A DNA stretch of 64,000 nt from assembly GCA_030747075.1 (NCBI GenBank), contig JASLLL010000005.1, positions 1-64,000 on the forward strand, read 5' to 3'. Positions 1 to 7,921 of this stretch are shown here, piece by piece. This DNA comes from Gemmatimonadota bacterium. GTDB taxonomy: Bacteria > ARS69. Both the position numbers and the translations under genes were made by a program. How positions within the stretch are numbered: position 1 is the stretch's first letter; every line of letters begins with the position of its first letter. Below the pieces are notes generated by a model. That model was given only the letters and a program-made list of their open reading frames with translations. It was not told where the DNA came from and made no database searches.

Positions 1-708
1 GCCTGCGTGGAGTTGGTCCTGCGCGACCTCGTGCAGCGTTCCGCTTTCCATCTTCAGAACACGGTCGGCATGTTGGGCCAGTTCCGCATCGTGGGTAGCG
101 ACGACGAATGCTTGCCCGTGGTCCGCCCGCAGTTGATCTACCAGCGCATGAAGCTCCCGGCGCGTCGAGACATCCAGATTCCCGGAGGGCTCGTCCGCCA
201 ACACAATCGTCGGGTGGTTGGCCAGCGCGCGGGCCATGGAGACCCGCTGCTGCTCACCCCCGGAGAGTTCCGCCGGCCTGTGGTCCGCACGGTCCGAAAG
301 GCCGACGGCCTCCAGGAGTTCGCTCGCGCGCGAGGCGGCTTCACCCGCGCGCATGCCGGCAATCCTGCAAGGCAACGACACATTCTCCCGAGCGGAGAAA
401 TCCGGAAGCAGGTGGTGAAACTGAAAGACGAAACCGATCCGGCGATTTCGTATCGCGGCAAGATCCGGCTCGGCCATGTCCCACAGAGACTGTCCATCCA
501 GGCGAACCTCGCCTTCGTCCGGTCGATCCAGCCCACCGAGCGCGTGCAGGAGTGTGCTCTTGCCTGAACCCGATGGCCCGACCACCGCGACAATCTCCGC
601 AGGCCGAACGCGCAGGTCCACTCCCCGCAGGACACGCAGCATCCCCTCGCCCGAGGCGAAGTTTCGCCTGACACCACGCGCCTCCATGACCATTGCAGCG
701 CTACTCAT
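1..708 (-). CDS. lolD: LolD-type ABC transporter ATPase (C-terminus cut by window edge)
   Basis: ATP-binding subunit expected to power release of lipoproteins from the inner membrane toward the outer membrane together with the adjacent LolC/E-type permease. The frame is open from an ATG at 708 to the first base, giving 236 residues without a stop, close to the usual LolD length of about 230. Visible motifs are Walker [10 protein letters not shown] (about residues 44-52), the Q-loop (FQFHHL), the ABC signature LSGGEQ (about 148) and Walker B IVLADEP (about 168). The start overlaps the permease stop by 8 bases (ATGAGTAG), so the two are translationally coupled. A MacB-type ATPase is the alternative, but the size and partner fit LolD. 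Confidence 0.88.
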   Translation of the reverse strand, partial: MSSAAMVMEARGVRRNFASGEGMLRVLRGVDLRVRPAEIVAVVGPSGSGKSTLLHALGGLDRPDEGEVRLDGQSLWDMAEPDLAAIRNRRIGFVFQFHHLLPDFSARENVSLPCRIAGMRAGEAASRASELLEAVGLSDRADHRPAELSGGEQQRVSMARALANHPTIVLADEPSGNLDVSTRRELHALVDQLRADHGQAFVVATHDAELAQHADRVLKMESGTLHEVAQDQLHAG

Positions 709-1930
709 AACGGATCGCCTCCGCCGGAACGAGTCGGGAGGCCCGCCACGACGGGTAGAGAGCAGAAAGCACCGAAACCGCAAATGCCAGCATCGCGACG
801 ATCACGAGATCACCCCACCAAAGCTCCACCGGAAGCGTCTCGATGAAGTACACATCGCCCGGAAGCGTGAGGCGGTACCGGTCCAGCCCCGCGCAAGCCA
901 GCCAACCGGTCAGGCAGCCCAGAACCGTCCCTGTCCCGCCGATGGCCGCTCCTTCGAGAACGAACAGACGACGGATGGACCGCCGCGCCATGCCGACCGC
1001 CATGAGAACGCCGATCTCCCGTGTCTTCTCCAGCACGATCATGATGAGGGTGGACGCAATCAGAAAGGACGCCACCACGAGGATCACACCGAACAGCAGA
1101 TATCCGACGATCTTCTCGATCCGCATCCACAGGAAGAGCTGGCGGTTCTGCCGGATCCAGTCGTTCGCCCAGAGTGGCGGGTCGGCAATCTCCGAGACAA
1201 TGCGCTCGCCGATTGCCGGCGCGTCGTCCATGTCGGTCACACGCACGAGGATTCCGGTCGCGCGGCCCGCCGAGTCCAGCGCTTCCGCCGCGCTCTCAAT
1301 GGAGGTGAGCGCCAGGGCTGAGTCGTATTCGTGCATTCCGGACTCGAAGAGACCGGTGACCACAAATGAGCGCATCCGCGGAATCCCGCGCCTGCGAACG
1401 GTCGGCACCATGACCGAGACGGTCTCGCCGATTCCGGCACGCAAGGAGGCCGCAAGACCCACTCCCAGAACGATTCCCGGAAGTTCGTCCAGGTCGGTTT
1501 CCGCTCGTCGCCCGAGTTCCGCGTTCTCGGGGAAAATGCTGCCCGGCACTTCCGTCACGAGGCTCTCCGCCGCGCGATCCATCCCGCGAAGGACCGCGCC
1601 TTCGGCCTCTCTGGCCGTCGAGATCATCACCTTTCCGTACACGAAAGGAACCGCCGCGACCACTCCCTCTACCTCCTCCACCGCAGAGACCACGACTTCC
1701 GGCGACTCGATTCCCCGCTCCTCCGGATCCAGCAGCACGACATGAGCATTGGTTCCTACGATTCGTCCGCGCACTTCCTTGCTGAAGCCGTTCATCACCC
1801 CGAGGACCACAATAGCCGAAGCCACCCCCACGACCACGCCGCCCACCGCAAGGAGGCTGATCAGCGAGCGAAACCGTGACCGCCCCCGGGCACGAAGATA
1901 TCGCGACGCGACGAACCACTCGACGCTCAT
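701..1930 (-). CDS. lolC: LolC/LolE family lipoprotein-releasing permease
   Basis: Membrane subunit of a lipoprotein-releasing ABC transporter, 409 residues, a normal length for LolC/E. An N-terminal membrane segment (about residues 20-47) is followed by a large periplasmic domain of the MacB type (about 50-255). Three further hydrophobic segments follow, including one around residues 275-300 and a C-terminal one ending shortly before [20 protein letters not shown], a typical FtsX/LolC end. Its ATG overlaps the lysS stop (ATGA) and its own stop overlaps lolD. Only one permease gene is seen, so the transporter may be a homodimer of a single LolF-like protein, or the partner may lie outside the window. 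Confidence 0.85.
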   Translation of the reverse strand: MSVEWFVASRYLRARGRSRFRSLISLLAVGGVVVGVASAIVVLGVMNGFSKEVRGRIVGTNAHVVLLDPEERGIESPEVVVSAVEEVEGVVAAVPFVYGKVMISTAREAEGAVLRGMDRAAESLVTEVPGSIFPENAELGRRAETDLDELPGIVLGVGLAASLRAGIGETVSVMVPTVRRRGIPRMRSFVVTGLFESGMHEYDSALALTSIESAAEALDSAGRATGILVRVTDMDDAPAIGERIVSEIADPPLWANDWIRQNRQLFLWMRIEKIVGYLLFGVILVVASFLIASTLIMIVLEKTREIGVLMAVGMARRSIRRLFVLEGAAIGGTGTVLGCLTGWLACAGLDRYRLTLPGDVYFIETLPVELWWGDLVIVAMLAFAVSVLSALYPSWRASRLVPAEAIRYE

Positions 1931-3420
1931 TCTTCCCCCTTCTCCGGACGCATCTGCGGGAAAAGAATGACCTCTCGAATCTGGTCCGCCCCGGAGAGAA
2001 TCATGGCCAGCCGATCAATGCCCAGGCCCAGCCCGGAGGCCGGTGGCATCCCGTGTTCCAGCGCGCATAGGAACGGCTCGTCGAGCACCATCGTGTCCTC
2101 ATCGCGTCGGGCGCGCTTCAGTTGATCCTCAAACCGGGCGCGCTGCTCCTGAGGGTCGTTCAGCTCAGAGAAACCGTTCCCGACCTCCATCCCGCACACA
2201 ATGGGTTCGTATCGTTCCACCAGATGCGGCGAACCCGGCTTCCCCTTCGCCAGAGGCGACATGAGCTTCGGGTGATCGATCACAAAGGTCGGATCCAGCA
2301 GTTCAGGCTGCACAATCCGGGAGAAGAGGTCGTCCAGCATCACCGCGGCGGTAGGGTCTCCCTCATACTCGATTCCGTGCGCCTGGCAGGCTTCCCGGAT
2401 CGGCCCTTCCTCCAGCGAGGAGAGATCCCGCCCTGCCGCCTCCGAGAGAATGGTCAGATACGACACGCGCTCCCACGGCCTCCCGAAGTCCAGCGTGCGA
2501 CCGCCCCATTCCACCACGGTACTTCCACACGCGGCCTCGGCTCCGGCCGCCACGAGTTCTTCCACCAGCGACATCCCGTCCTCGTAGTTCCCATAAGCCT
2601 GATACGCTTCCAGTTGCGTAAACTCGGGCTGGTGTGTGCGGTCCATGCCTTCGTTTCGGAAGTCCTTGCCAAACTCATAGACGCGGTCCAACCCGCCCAC
2701 GAGACATCGCTTCAGATAGAGTTCATCCGCGATTCGCAGGTACAGCGTGACGCCCAGCGCGTTGTGCTCCGTCCGGAACGGCCGTGCATTGGCTCCGCCA
2801 TAGAGCGGCTGGAGTACCGGCGTCTCCACTTCCAGAAAGTCCTTCGCGTCCAGCACACGCCGCATGGCCGAGATCATTCGTGAGCGCGCCCGAAAGACGA
2901 CGCGTGCCTCTTCGTTCATGGCAAGATCCAGGTATCGCTGACGGAACCGTATCTCCTTGTCCCGGACACCATGCCACTTCTCCGGCAGCGGCCTTTGTGC
3001 CTTTGCAAGGAAGCGCCAGCTTTCCACCTGAACGGTGGCCTCTCCGGTACGCGTGCGAAACATCGTCCCGGCGATTCCGGCGAAGTCCCCAATGTCGAGC
3101 AGGCTCATCAGCGCATAAGGCTCCTCGCCTACCGCGTCCTTTCGACAGTACGCCTGAATGCGCCCGTCCCGGTCCTGCAAGTGCAGGAAGGTGGCCTTGC
3201 CCATCTTTCGGCGCGACATCACCCGCCCCGCGATCCGCACGGGAACCCCTTCTCCTTCCGCTTCAAACGCACTCACCGCCTGCGTGGAAGTGTGCGTGAT
3301 GTCATATCCACCGGGATAAGGGTCCACGCCCGCTTCTTCGAGACGGCGCCGCTTGTCAAGGCGCGCAAGCACCTGATCGCTTTCGGAACTCATTGGCGCG
3401 GCTCCCGGCGCATCGGTCAT
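1927..3420 (-). CDS. lysS: Lysyl-tRNA synthetase, class II
   Basis: Charges tRNA-Lys with lysine in the cytoplasm. The 497-residue protein has an N-terminal OB-fold anticodon-binding domain (about residues 60-150) and a class II catalytic core. Motif 2 is seen in the FRNEGMDRTHQPEFTQLE region and motif 3 in GLGLGIDRLAMIL near the C-terminus. Length matches bacterial LysS. The ATG at 3420 has a nearby AGGAGGG; an internal ATG nine codons on (MSSESDQ) is an alternative start. It overlaps prfB upstream and lolC downstream by ATGA junctions. Confidence 0.96.
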   Translation of the reverse strand: MTDAPGAAPMSSESDQVLARLDKRRRLEEAGVDPYPGGYDITHTSTQAVSAFEAEGEGVPVRIAGRVMSRRKMGKATFLHLQDRDGRIQAYCRKDAVGEEPYALMSLLDIGDFAGIAGTMFRTRTGEATVQVESWRFLAKAQRPLPEKWHGVRDKEIRFRQRYLDLAMNEEARVVFRARSRMISAMRRVLDAKDFLEVETPVLQPLYGGANARPFRTEHNALGVTLYLRIADELYLKRCLVGGLDRVYEFGKDFRNEGMDRTHQPEFTQLEAYQAYGNYEDGMSLVEELVAAGAEAACGSTVVEWGGRTLDFGRPWERVSYLTILSEAAGRDLSSLEEGPIREACQAHGIEYEGDPTAAVMLDDLFSRIVQPELLDPTFVIDHPKLMSPLAKGKPGSPHLVERYEPIVCGMEVGNGFSELNDPQEQRARFEDQLKRARRDEDTMVLDEPFLCALEHGMPPASGLGLGIDRLAMILSGADQIREVILFPQMRPEKGEE

Positions 3421-4551
3421 GAGTGACCCTCCTGCTCCCCGGCCGCCACTCCAGTCCCGACTCCCTGCAGAAGTGCCGCCTCAATGAACATATCAATATC
3501 TCCGTTCATGACCGCCTGAACATTGCCGGTCTCCACCTTCAGCCGATGGTCCTTCACCATCGTATACGGCTGAAACACATAGGACCGAATCTGATTGCCC
3601 CACGAAATCTCACCCTTGGCGTCTTCGATTTCCCGGCGCTTTCGATCGTCCTCTTCCTTCGCCAGCGCATACAGGCGTGACTTGAGAATATGCATCGCCA
3701 TCTCGCGATTCCGGTGCTGGGAACGCTCCGCCTGGCAAGTCACCACGGTGTTCGTGGGAAGATGCGTGATGCGGACCGCGGAATCGGTCTTGTTCACATG
3801 CTGCCCGCCCGCACCGCTGGCGCGGTAGGTGTCCCACTTCAGATCCTGATCGTTGATCTCCACCGCTACTTCTTCGTCGGCCTCGGGATAGACATACACC
3901 GAGGCGAACGAGGTATGCCGACGGCTCTGCGCATCGAAGGGCGAGATCCTCACCAGTCGATGCACGCCTCTTTCCACCTTCATGTAACCAAATGCATAAT
4001 CTCCGCGGATGATGGCCGAAGCGCTCTTTAGCCCTGCTTCTTCCCCGGGCGACTGATCCACGATTTCCACCTCGAATCCCCTTCGCTCTGCCCAGCGCAG
4101 ATACATCCGGAAGAGCATCTCAGCCCAGTCCTGGCTGTCCACACCACCCGCACCGGGATGGACGGTCAGGATGCCATCTCTTCGATCGTCCTCGTCCCGG
4201 AAGAGACTGCGGACTTCCAGCGCCTTGAGATCTTCCTCGAGCGCCACCGCGCCTTCGGCCGCTTCTCTCTCGGAGTCCTGATCCGCTTCTTCTCTTGCCA
4301 TCTCCAGAAGAAGTTCCAACTCCTCGCACCGCGACGCCACTGAGGTCAACTGCTCCACCCAGTTGCGTTCGCGCTTCATCTCTCGAAGAAGCCGCTGCGC
4401 CTTGGCGGAGTCGTTCCAGAATCCCTCCGCCGAAGTCTGCTCCTCCAGTTTGGCAATCCTCTTCTCCCGCGTGGGGAGGTCAAAGAAACCCCCGAAGGTC
4501 GGCGATTCGTTTCTGAAACCCTTCCAGCGTCTTCCCCAGATCGTCGTGCAT
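3417..4551 (-). CDS. prfB: Peptide chain release factor 2 with programmed +1 frameshift
   Basis: Recognises UGA/UAA stop codons and releases the nascent chain. The protein contains the SPF codon-recognition tripeptide that marks RF2, and the catalytic GGQ motif in GAGGQHVNKT. The reading frame is split. Translation starts at ATG 4551 behind GGAGGGAGG, runs 23 codons and meets TGA at 4482-4480; after a +1 shift on CTT-TGA-C it continues from GAC (4481) to 3417. The joined product is about 377 residues, close to the usual RF2 length. Reading only the long frame from its first ATG (4379) gives a protein lacking the N-terminal region. RF2 level controls its own frameshifting in other bacteria. 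Confidence 0.95.
4479..4497 (-). promoter_or_regulatory. prfB +1 programmed frameshift site
   Basis: Reading 5'->3' on the minus strand the site is CTT CGG GGG TTT CTT TGA C. It has the slippery CTT codon, an in-frame TGA as codon 24, a following C, and an upstream G-rich Shine-Dalgarno-like stretch, all features of the RF2 recoding site of most bacteria. After the shift the next codon is GAC, and the frame stays open through the whole release factor. Confidence 0.94.
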
Positions 4552-4608
4552 TCCTGATCCTCCCTCCGGATCTGCTCTCACCGTCTGCAACCGCGCGGGA
4601 TACTAGTC

Positions 4609-5232
4609 TCAAATGGCCTTTTCGTCGCGCCTCAGCTTTCGTAGAAACTCTTCCACTCCTGCGGCAAGATCCTCCACGGACCCGTGGTTTGCAAGCACAT
4701 GATCCGCCCGGGACGCGCGCTCGGCGTCCTCCGCCTGCGCTTCCATTCTCTGAAGAGCCTCCGCCCTGCTCATTCCCCGGTCTTCCAGTCGTTGGAGACG
4801 GATCGAAGCCTCGGCCTCCACCACAAGCAGGAAGTCCACCGGGTAGGGTGGCCTCGCTTCCACAAGGAGTGCGGCGTCCACGACCGCAAGACCCGCGAAA
4901 CCGGCCGCACGCCATTCCGCAAGCGATTCTTCCACCACGCCCCGCACTACCGGGTGCACGATCTCCTCCAGCACACGCCGACTCTCCTCATCCGGAAACA
5001 CCCTTGCGGCCAGGCGGGCCCGATCGACCGAACCGTCCCCCGCCATCACCTCCGGGCCGAAGCGTGCCAGGACGCGCTCGCAGACCTCTCCGCCCGCATA
5101 GAGCTCGCGCACGATCTCGTCCGCATCCAGTACGCGCGCACCACGCGCCGCGAGAAGCGCCGCGACGGTGCTCTTCCCCGCCCCGATGCCACCGGTAACG
5201 CCCACGACGCACATCCGATCTCCGGTGCCCAT
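4609..5232 (-). CDS. coaE: Dephospho-CoA kinase
   Basis: Phosphorylates dephospho-CoA at the 3'-hydroxyl, the last step of coenzyme A synthesis. The 207-residue length matches E. coli CoaE. The P-loop GGIGAGKST lies near the N-terminus, followed by the DADEIVRELY segment and the E-IVHPVVR motif of the family. The ATG at 5232 lies one base beyond the polA stop codon; an ATG six codons inside (MCVVGV) is an alternative. The open frame extends upstream, but that part lies inside polA and does not look like CoaE. Confidence 0.93.
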   Translation of the reverse strand: MGTGDRMCVVGVTGGIGAGKSTVAALLAARGARVLDADEIVRELYAGGEVCERVLARFGPEVMAGDGSVDRARLAARVFPDEESRRVLEEIVHPVVRGVVEESLAEWRAAGFAGLAVVDAALLVEARPPYPVDFLLVVEAEASIRLQRLEDRGMSRAEALQRMEAQAEDAERASRADHVLANHGSVEDLAAGVEEFLRKLRRDEKAI

Positions 5233-5233
5233 G

Positions 5234-7921
5234 CTAGTGTGCCTCGCTCCAGTTCTGTCCGTGCCCCGTTTCCACAAGCAGTGGAACCTCCAGCTCCATG
5301 GCACCCTCCATGGCCGGGATCGCCACCTTGCAAAGCGCGTCCACTTCGTCCCGTGGAACATTGAACACCAGTTCATCATGCACGGTCAGGAGAATGCGAG
5401 AGCGCAGTCCCGCCTCACGGATCCCCGTCGCGACGCGCACCATTGCGATCTTCATGATGTCCGCTGCCGTCCCCTGAATGGGCGTGTTCACCGCAATCCT
5501 CTCGCCGAAGGAGCGCAGACGCGGATCCGACGACGCGATCTCGGGCACAGGTCGCCGCCGCCCACTCAGCGTCTCCACGAAGAGGTCCTGGCGCGCTCGC
5601 TCGCGAGCTTCCCGGATGAACGCGTCCACTCCCGGATAGCGTTGGAAGTACGCCTTGATGAAGCCGCCCGCTTCCTTTCGGGCAATGCCCAGCTGACCCG
5701 CGAGATTGCCGGCGCCCATCCCGTAGAGCACACCAAAGTTGATGGTCTTCGCTCTCCCCCGCTGTTCGCCGGTGACCTCCTCTTCCGGCACATCGAACAC
5801 AAGCGCGGCCGTGGCGCGGTGAATGTCACGGCCCTCGCGGAACGCCTGGATCAGCGTGTCGTCTTGAGCCATGTGTGCCAGGATGCGCAGCTCAATCTGC
5901 GAATAGTCCGCGGAGAGAAGGACACTCTCCGAGTCCAGTGGAACGAACGCGCGCCGGATCGAGCGGCCTTCTTTCGTCCGAACCGGCACATTCTGCAGGT
6001 TCGGATTCGATGAAGACAGCCGTCCCGTCACCGTCACCGCCTGATTGAAGCTGGTGTGCAGACGCCCTGTCTCCGGATGCACCAGCCCGGGGAGGGAATC
6101 CACATAGGTGGACTTGAGCTTCGCCAGTTCCCGGTGCCTCAGCAGAAGCCCGGGGATGGGGTGCTGATCGCGCAGCATCTCCAGCACGCTCGCGTTGGTG
6201 GAGAAGCCGGTCTTCGTCTTCTTTCCCGTCGGCAGTCCCAGCTTCTCGAAGAGCAGCACTCCCACCTGCTTCGGACTGCCCGGATTGAAGTCCGGCCCGG
6301 CGGTCTCCCGGATCTCCGAAACCAGTGCTTCCAGCTCGCGGTGCATCTTTCCGGAGAGGTCGACGAGAAAGTCCGTATCAAGACGGATCCCCGCCTCTTC
6401 CATGTCGGCGAGTACGCCAGCCAGTGGCATCTCAATGTCGCGAAGCAGCTCCGTTTGCCCGGCCGCGTTCAGTCCCGGCTCCAGAACCGCTCGCAGCCGG
6501 AAGGTCACATCCGCATCCTCGGCGGCATAGCGCGCCACCTTCTCCACGGGCGCGTCCGCCATGGACACCGCGGACTTGCCCTTCCCGAGTACTTCTTCGA
6601 TCGGGATCTTGCGCATCGACAGGAGACGATCCGCCAGTTCGTCCAATGAGTGGGACCGCCGGGACGGATCCTCGACATACGATGCCAGCATCGTATCGAA
6701 GTCCACCCCGCGCACCTGAACTCCATGCCGTTTGAGCACCAGCGTGTCGTACTTCACATTCTGACCCCACTTGGGAATCTCCGCGTCTTCCAGGATGGGG
6801 GCCAGAATCCCCCTGGCGGTCTCCCACGGCACGCCGCCACCCTGCGCATGGCCGACGGGCACATACCAGGCCTCCCCGTCCGACGACGCGAACGAGAGCC
6901 CCACCAGGCGGGCCAGCATTGGCCGCTTCGAAGTCGTTTCCGTGTCGAAGGCAAAGCGGCCCGCTTCACGGAGAGCGCGGGCTGCCTCCTGCAGGGCCCG
7001 GGCGGTATCCACGATCCGGTAATCGCTGCGACCGGCCACCACGGGAGCGGAAAGCTCTTGCCGCAACGAATGGAACTCCATCAGCCGCAGGAACTCGTCC
7101 AGTGCTTCCGGGTTTGCCGCCCCGTGATCGTAGTCCGAATCCGCCGGCTCGATTTCTCCATGGAGACGAACCAGTTCCCGCGCAGCCAGCGCAATCTCCC
7201 GGTCGGCGATCAGGTTCTCGCGGAGTTTGCTCGCCTTCATGTCGGCCGCGTGGTCCAAGATCGCGTCCAGTGTGCCGTGCTCCGCCAGGAGGCGCACCGC
7301 AGTCTTCTTGCCCACGCCGCGCACTCCGGCGACATTGTCGGAGGAGTCACCGACCAGCGACAGGTAGTCCACAATCTGTTCCGGGCGCACACCCATTGCC
7401 TCCAGCACTCCGCCCTCGTCCAGCGTGCGCGGGCGATCCGCACCCCTGCCCATGATCACGACGCGGACGCCTTCACCCACTTCCTGCAACAGATCCTTGT
7501 CACCGGAGACAATGCGCACCTCCTTGTCGGAGGCCGCGGCTCTTCGCGCCAACGCGGCCAGCACATCGTCCGCTTCGTACCCGTCCATGGTCACTTGTTC
7601 CACGCCGGACAGGCGCAGGTACTCCCGGATTCTCGGGAACTGGTCGCGCAGATCGTCAGGCATGCGCTCCCGCGTCGCCTTGTAGTCAGCGGAGAGCCTG
7701 TGGCGAAAGGTCGGGCCGCGAGGATCGAACACCACCACCAGCTCGTCCGGAGACAGTGCCTCCTTCATGCGCCGCAGTCCGGTGATGAACCCGTAGACTG
7801 CGCTCGTCACGGTGCCATCCGCAGTGGTCAGCGGGTTCTTCGCAAAGGCGAAGTGAGAGCGGTACGCCAGCGCTGTTCCGTCCACGAGAACCAGAACGCA
7901 CCGTGCGGTCGCGCGCGTCAT
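5234..7921 (-). CDS. polA: DNA polymerase I
   Basis: Repair and Okazaki-fragment polymerase, 895 residues. The N-terminal 5'-3' exonuclease domain (about residues 1-290) carries DGYEADDVL and the helix-hairpin-helix segment GVRGVGKKTA. The central 3'-5' exonuclease domain keeps its acidic residues (FDTETTS and YAAEDADVTF), so proofreading is probably active, unlike in some PolA proteins. The polymerase domain shows motif A (SADYSQIELR), the finger helix region (RAKTINFGVLYGMG) and motif C (VHDELVF). The ATG at 7921 overlaps the ftsK stop (ATGA). The open frame runs 114 codons further upstream, but that is antisense-like sequence within ftsK. Confidence 0.97.
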   Translation of the reverse strand: MTRATARCVLVLVDGTALAYRSHFAFAKNPLTTADGTVTSAVYGFITGLRRMKEALSPDELVVVFDPRGPTFRHRLSADYKATRERMPDDLRDQFPRIREYLRLSGVEQVTMDGYEADDVLAALARRAAASDKEVRIVSGDKDLLQEVGEGVRVVIMGRGADRPRTLDEGGVLEAMGVRPEQIVDYLSLVGDSSDNVAGVRGVGKKTAVRLLAEHGTLDAILDHAADMKASKLRENLIADREIALAARELVRLHGEIEPADSDYDHGAANPEALDEFLRLMEFHSLRQELSAPVVAGRSDYRIVDTARALQEAARALREAGRFAFDTETTSKRPMLARLVGLSFASSDGEAWYVPVGHAQGGGVPWETARGILAPILEDAEIPKWGQNVKYDTLVLKRHGVQVRGVDFDTMLASYVEDPSRRSHSLDELADRLLSMRKIPIEEVLGKGKSAVSMADAPVEKVARYAAEDADVTFRLRAVLEPGLNAAGQTELLRDIEMPLAGVLADMEEAGIRLDTDFLVDLSGKMHRELEALVSEIRETAGPDFNPGSPKQVGVLLFEKLGLPTGKKTKTGFSTNASVLEMLRDQHPIPGLLLRHRELAKLKSTYVDSLPGLVHPETGRLHTSFNQAVTVTGRLSSSNPNLQNVPVRTKEGRSIRRAFVPLDSESVLLSADYSQIELRILAHMAQDDTLIQAFREGRDIHRATAALVFDVPEEEVTGEQRGRAKTINFGVLYGMGAGNLAGQLGIARKEAGGFIKAYFQRYPGVDAFIREARERARQDLFVETLSGRRRPVPEIASSDPRLRSFGERIAVNTPIQGTAADIMKIAMVRVATGIREAGLRSRILLTVHDELVFNVPRDEVDALCKVAIPAMEGAMELEVPLLVETGHGQNWSEAH

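Noticed and set aside
138-677. Minus-strand 179-codon frame near the left edge
   Set aside because: It is an out-of-frame reading of lolD. The true frame carries Walker A, signature and Walker B motifs but runs off the edge without a stop.
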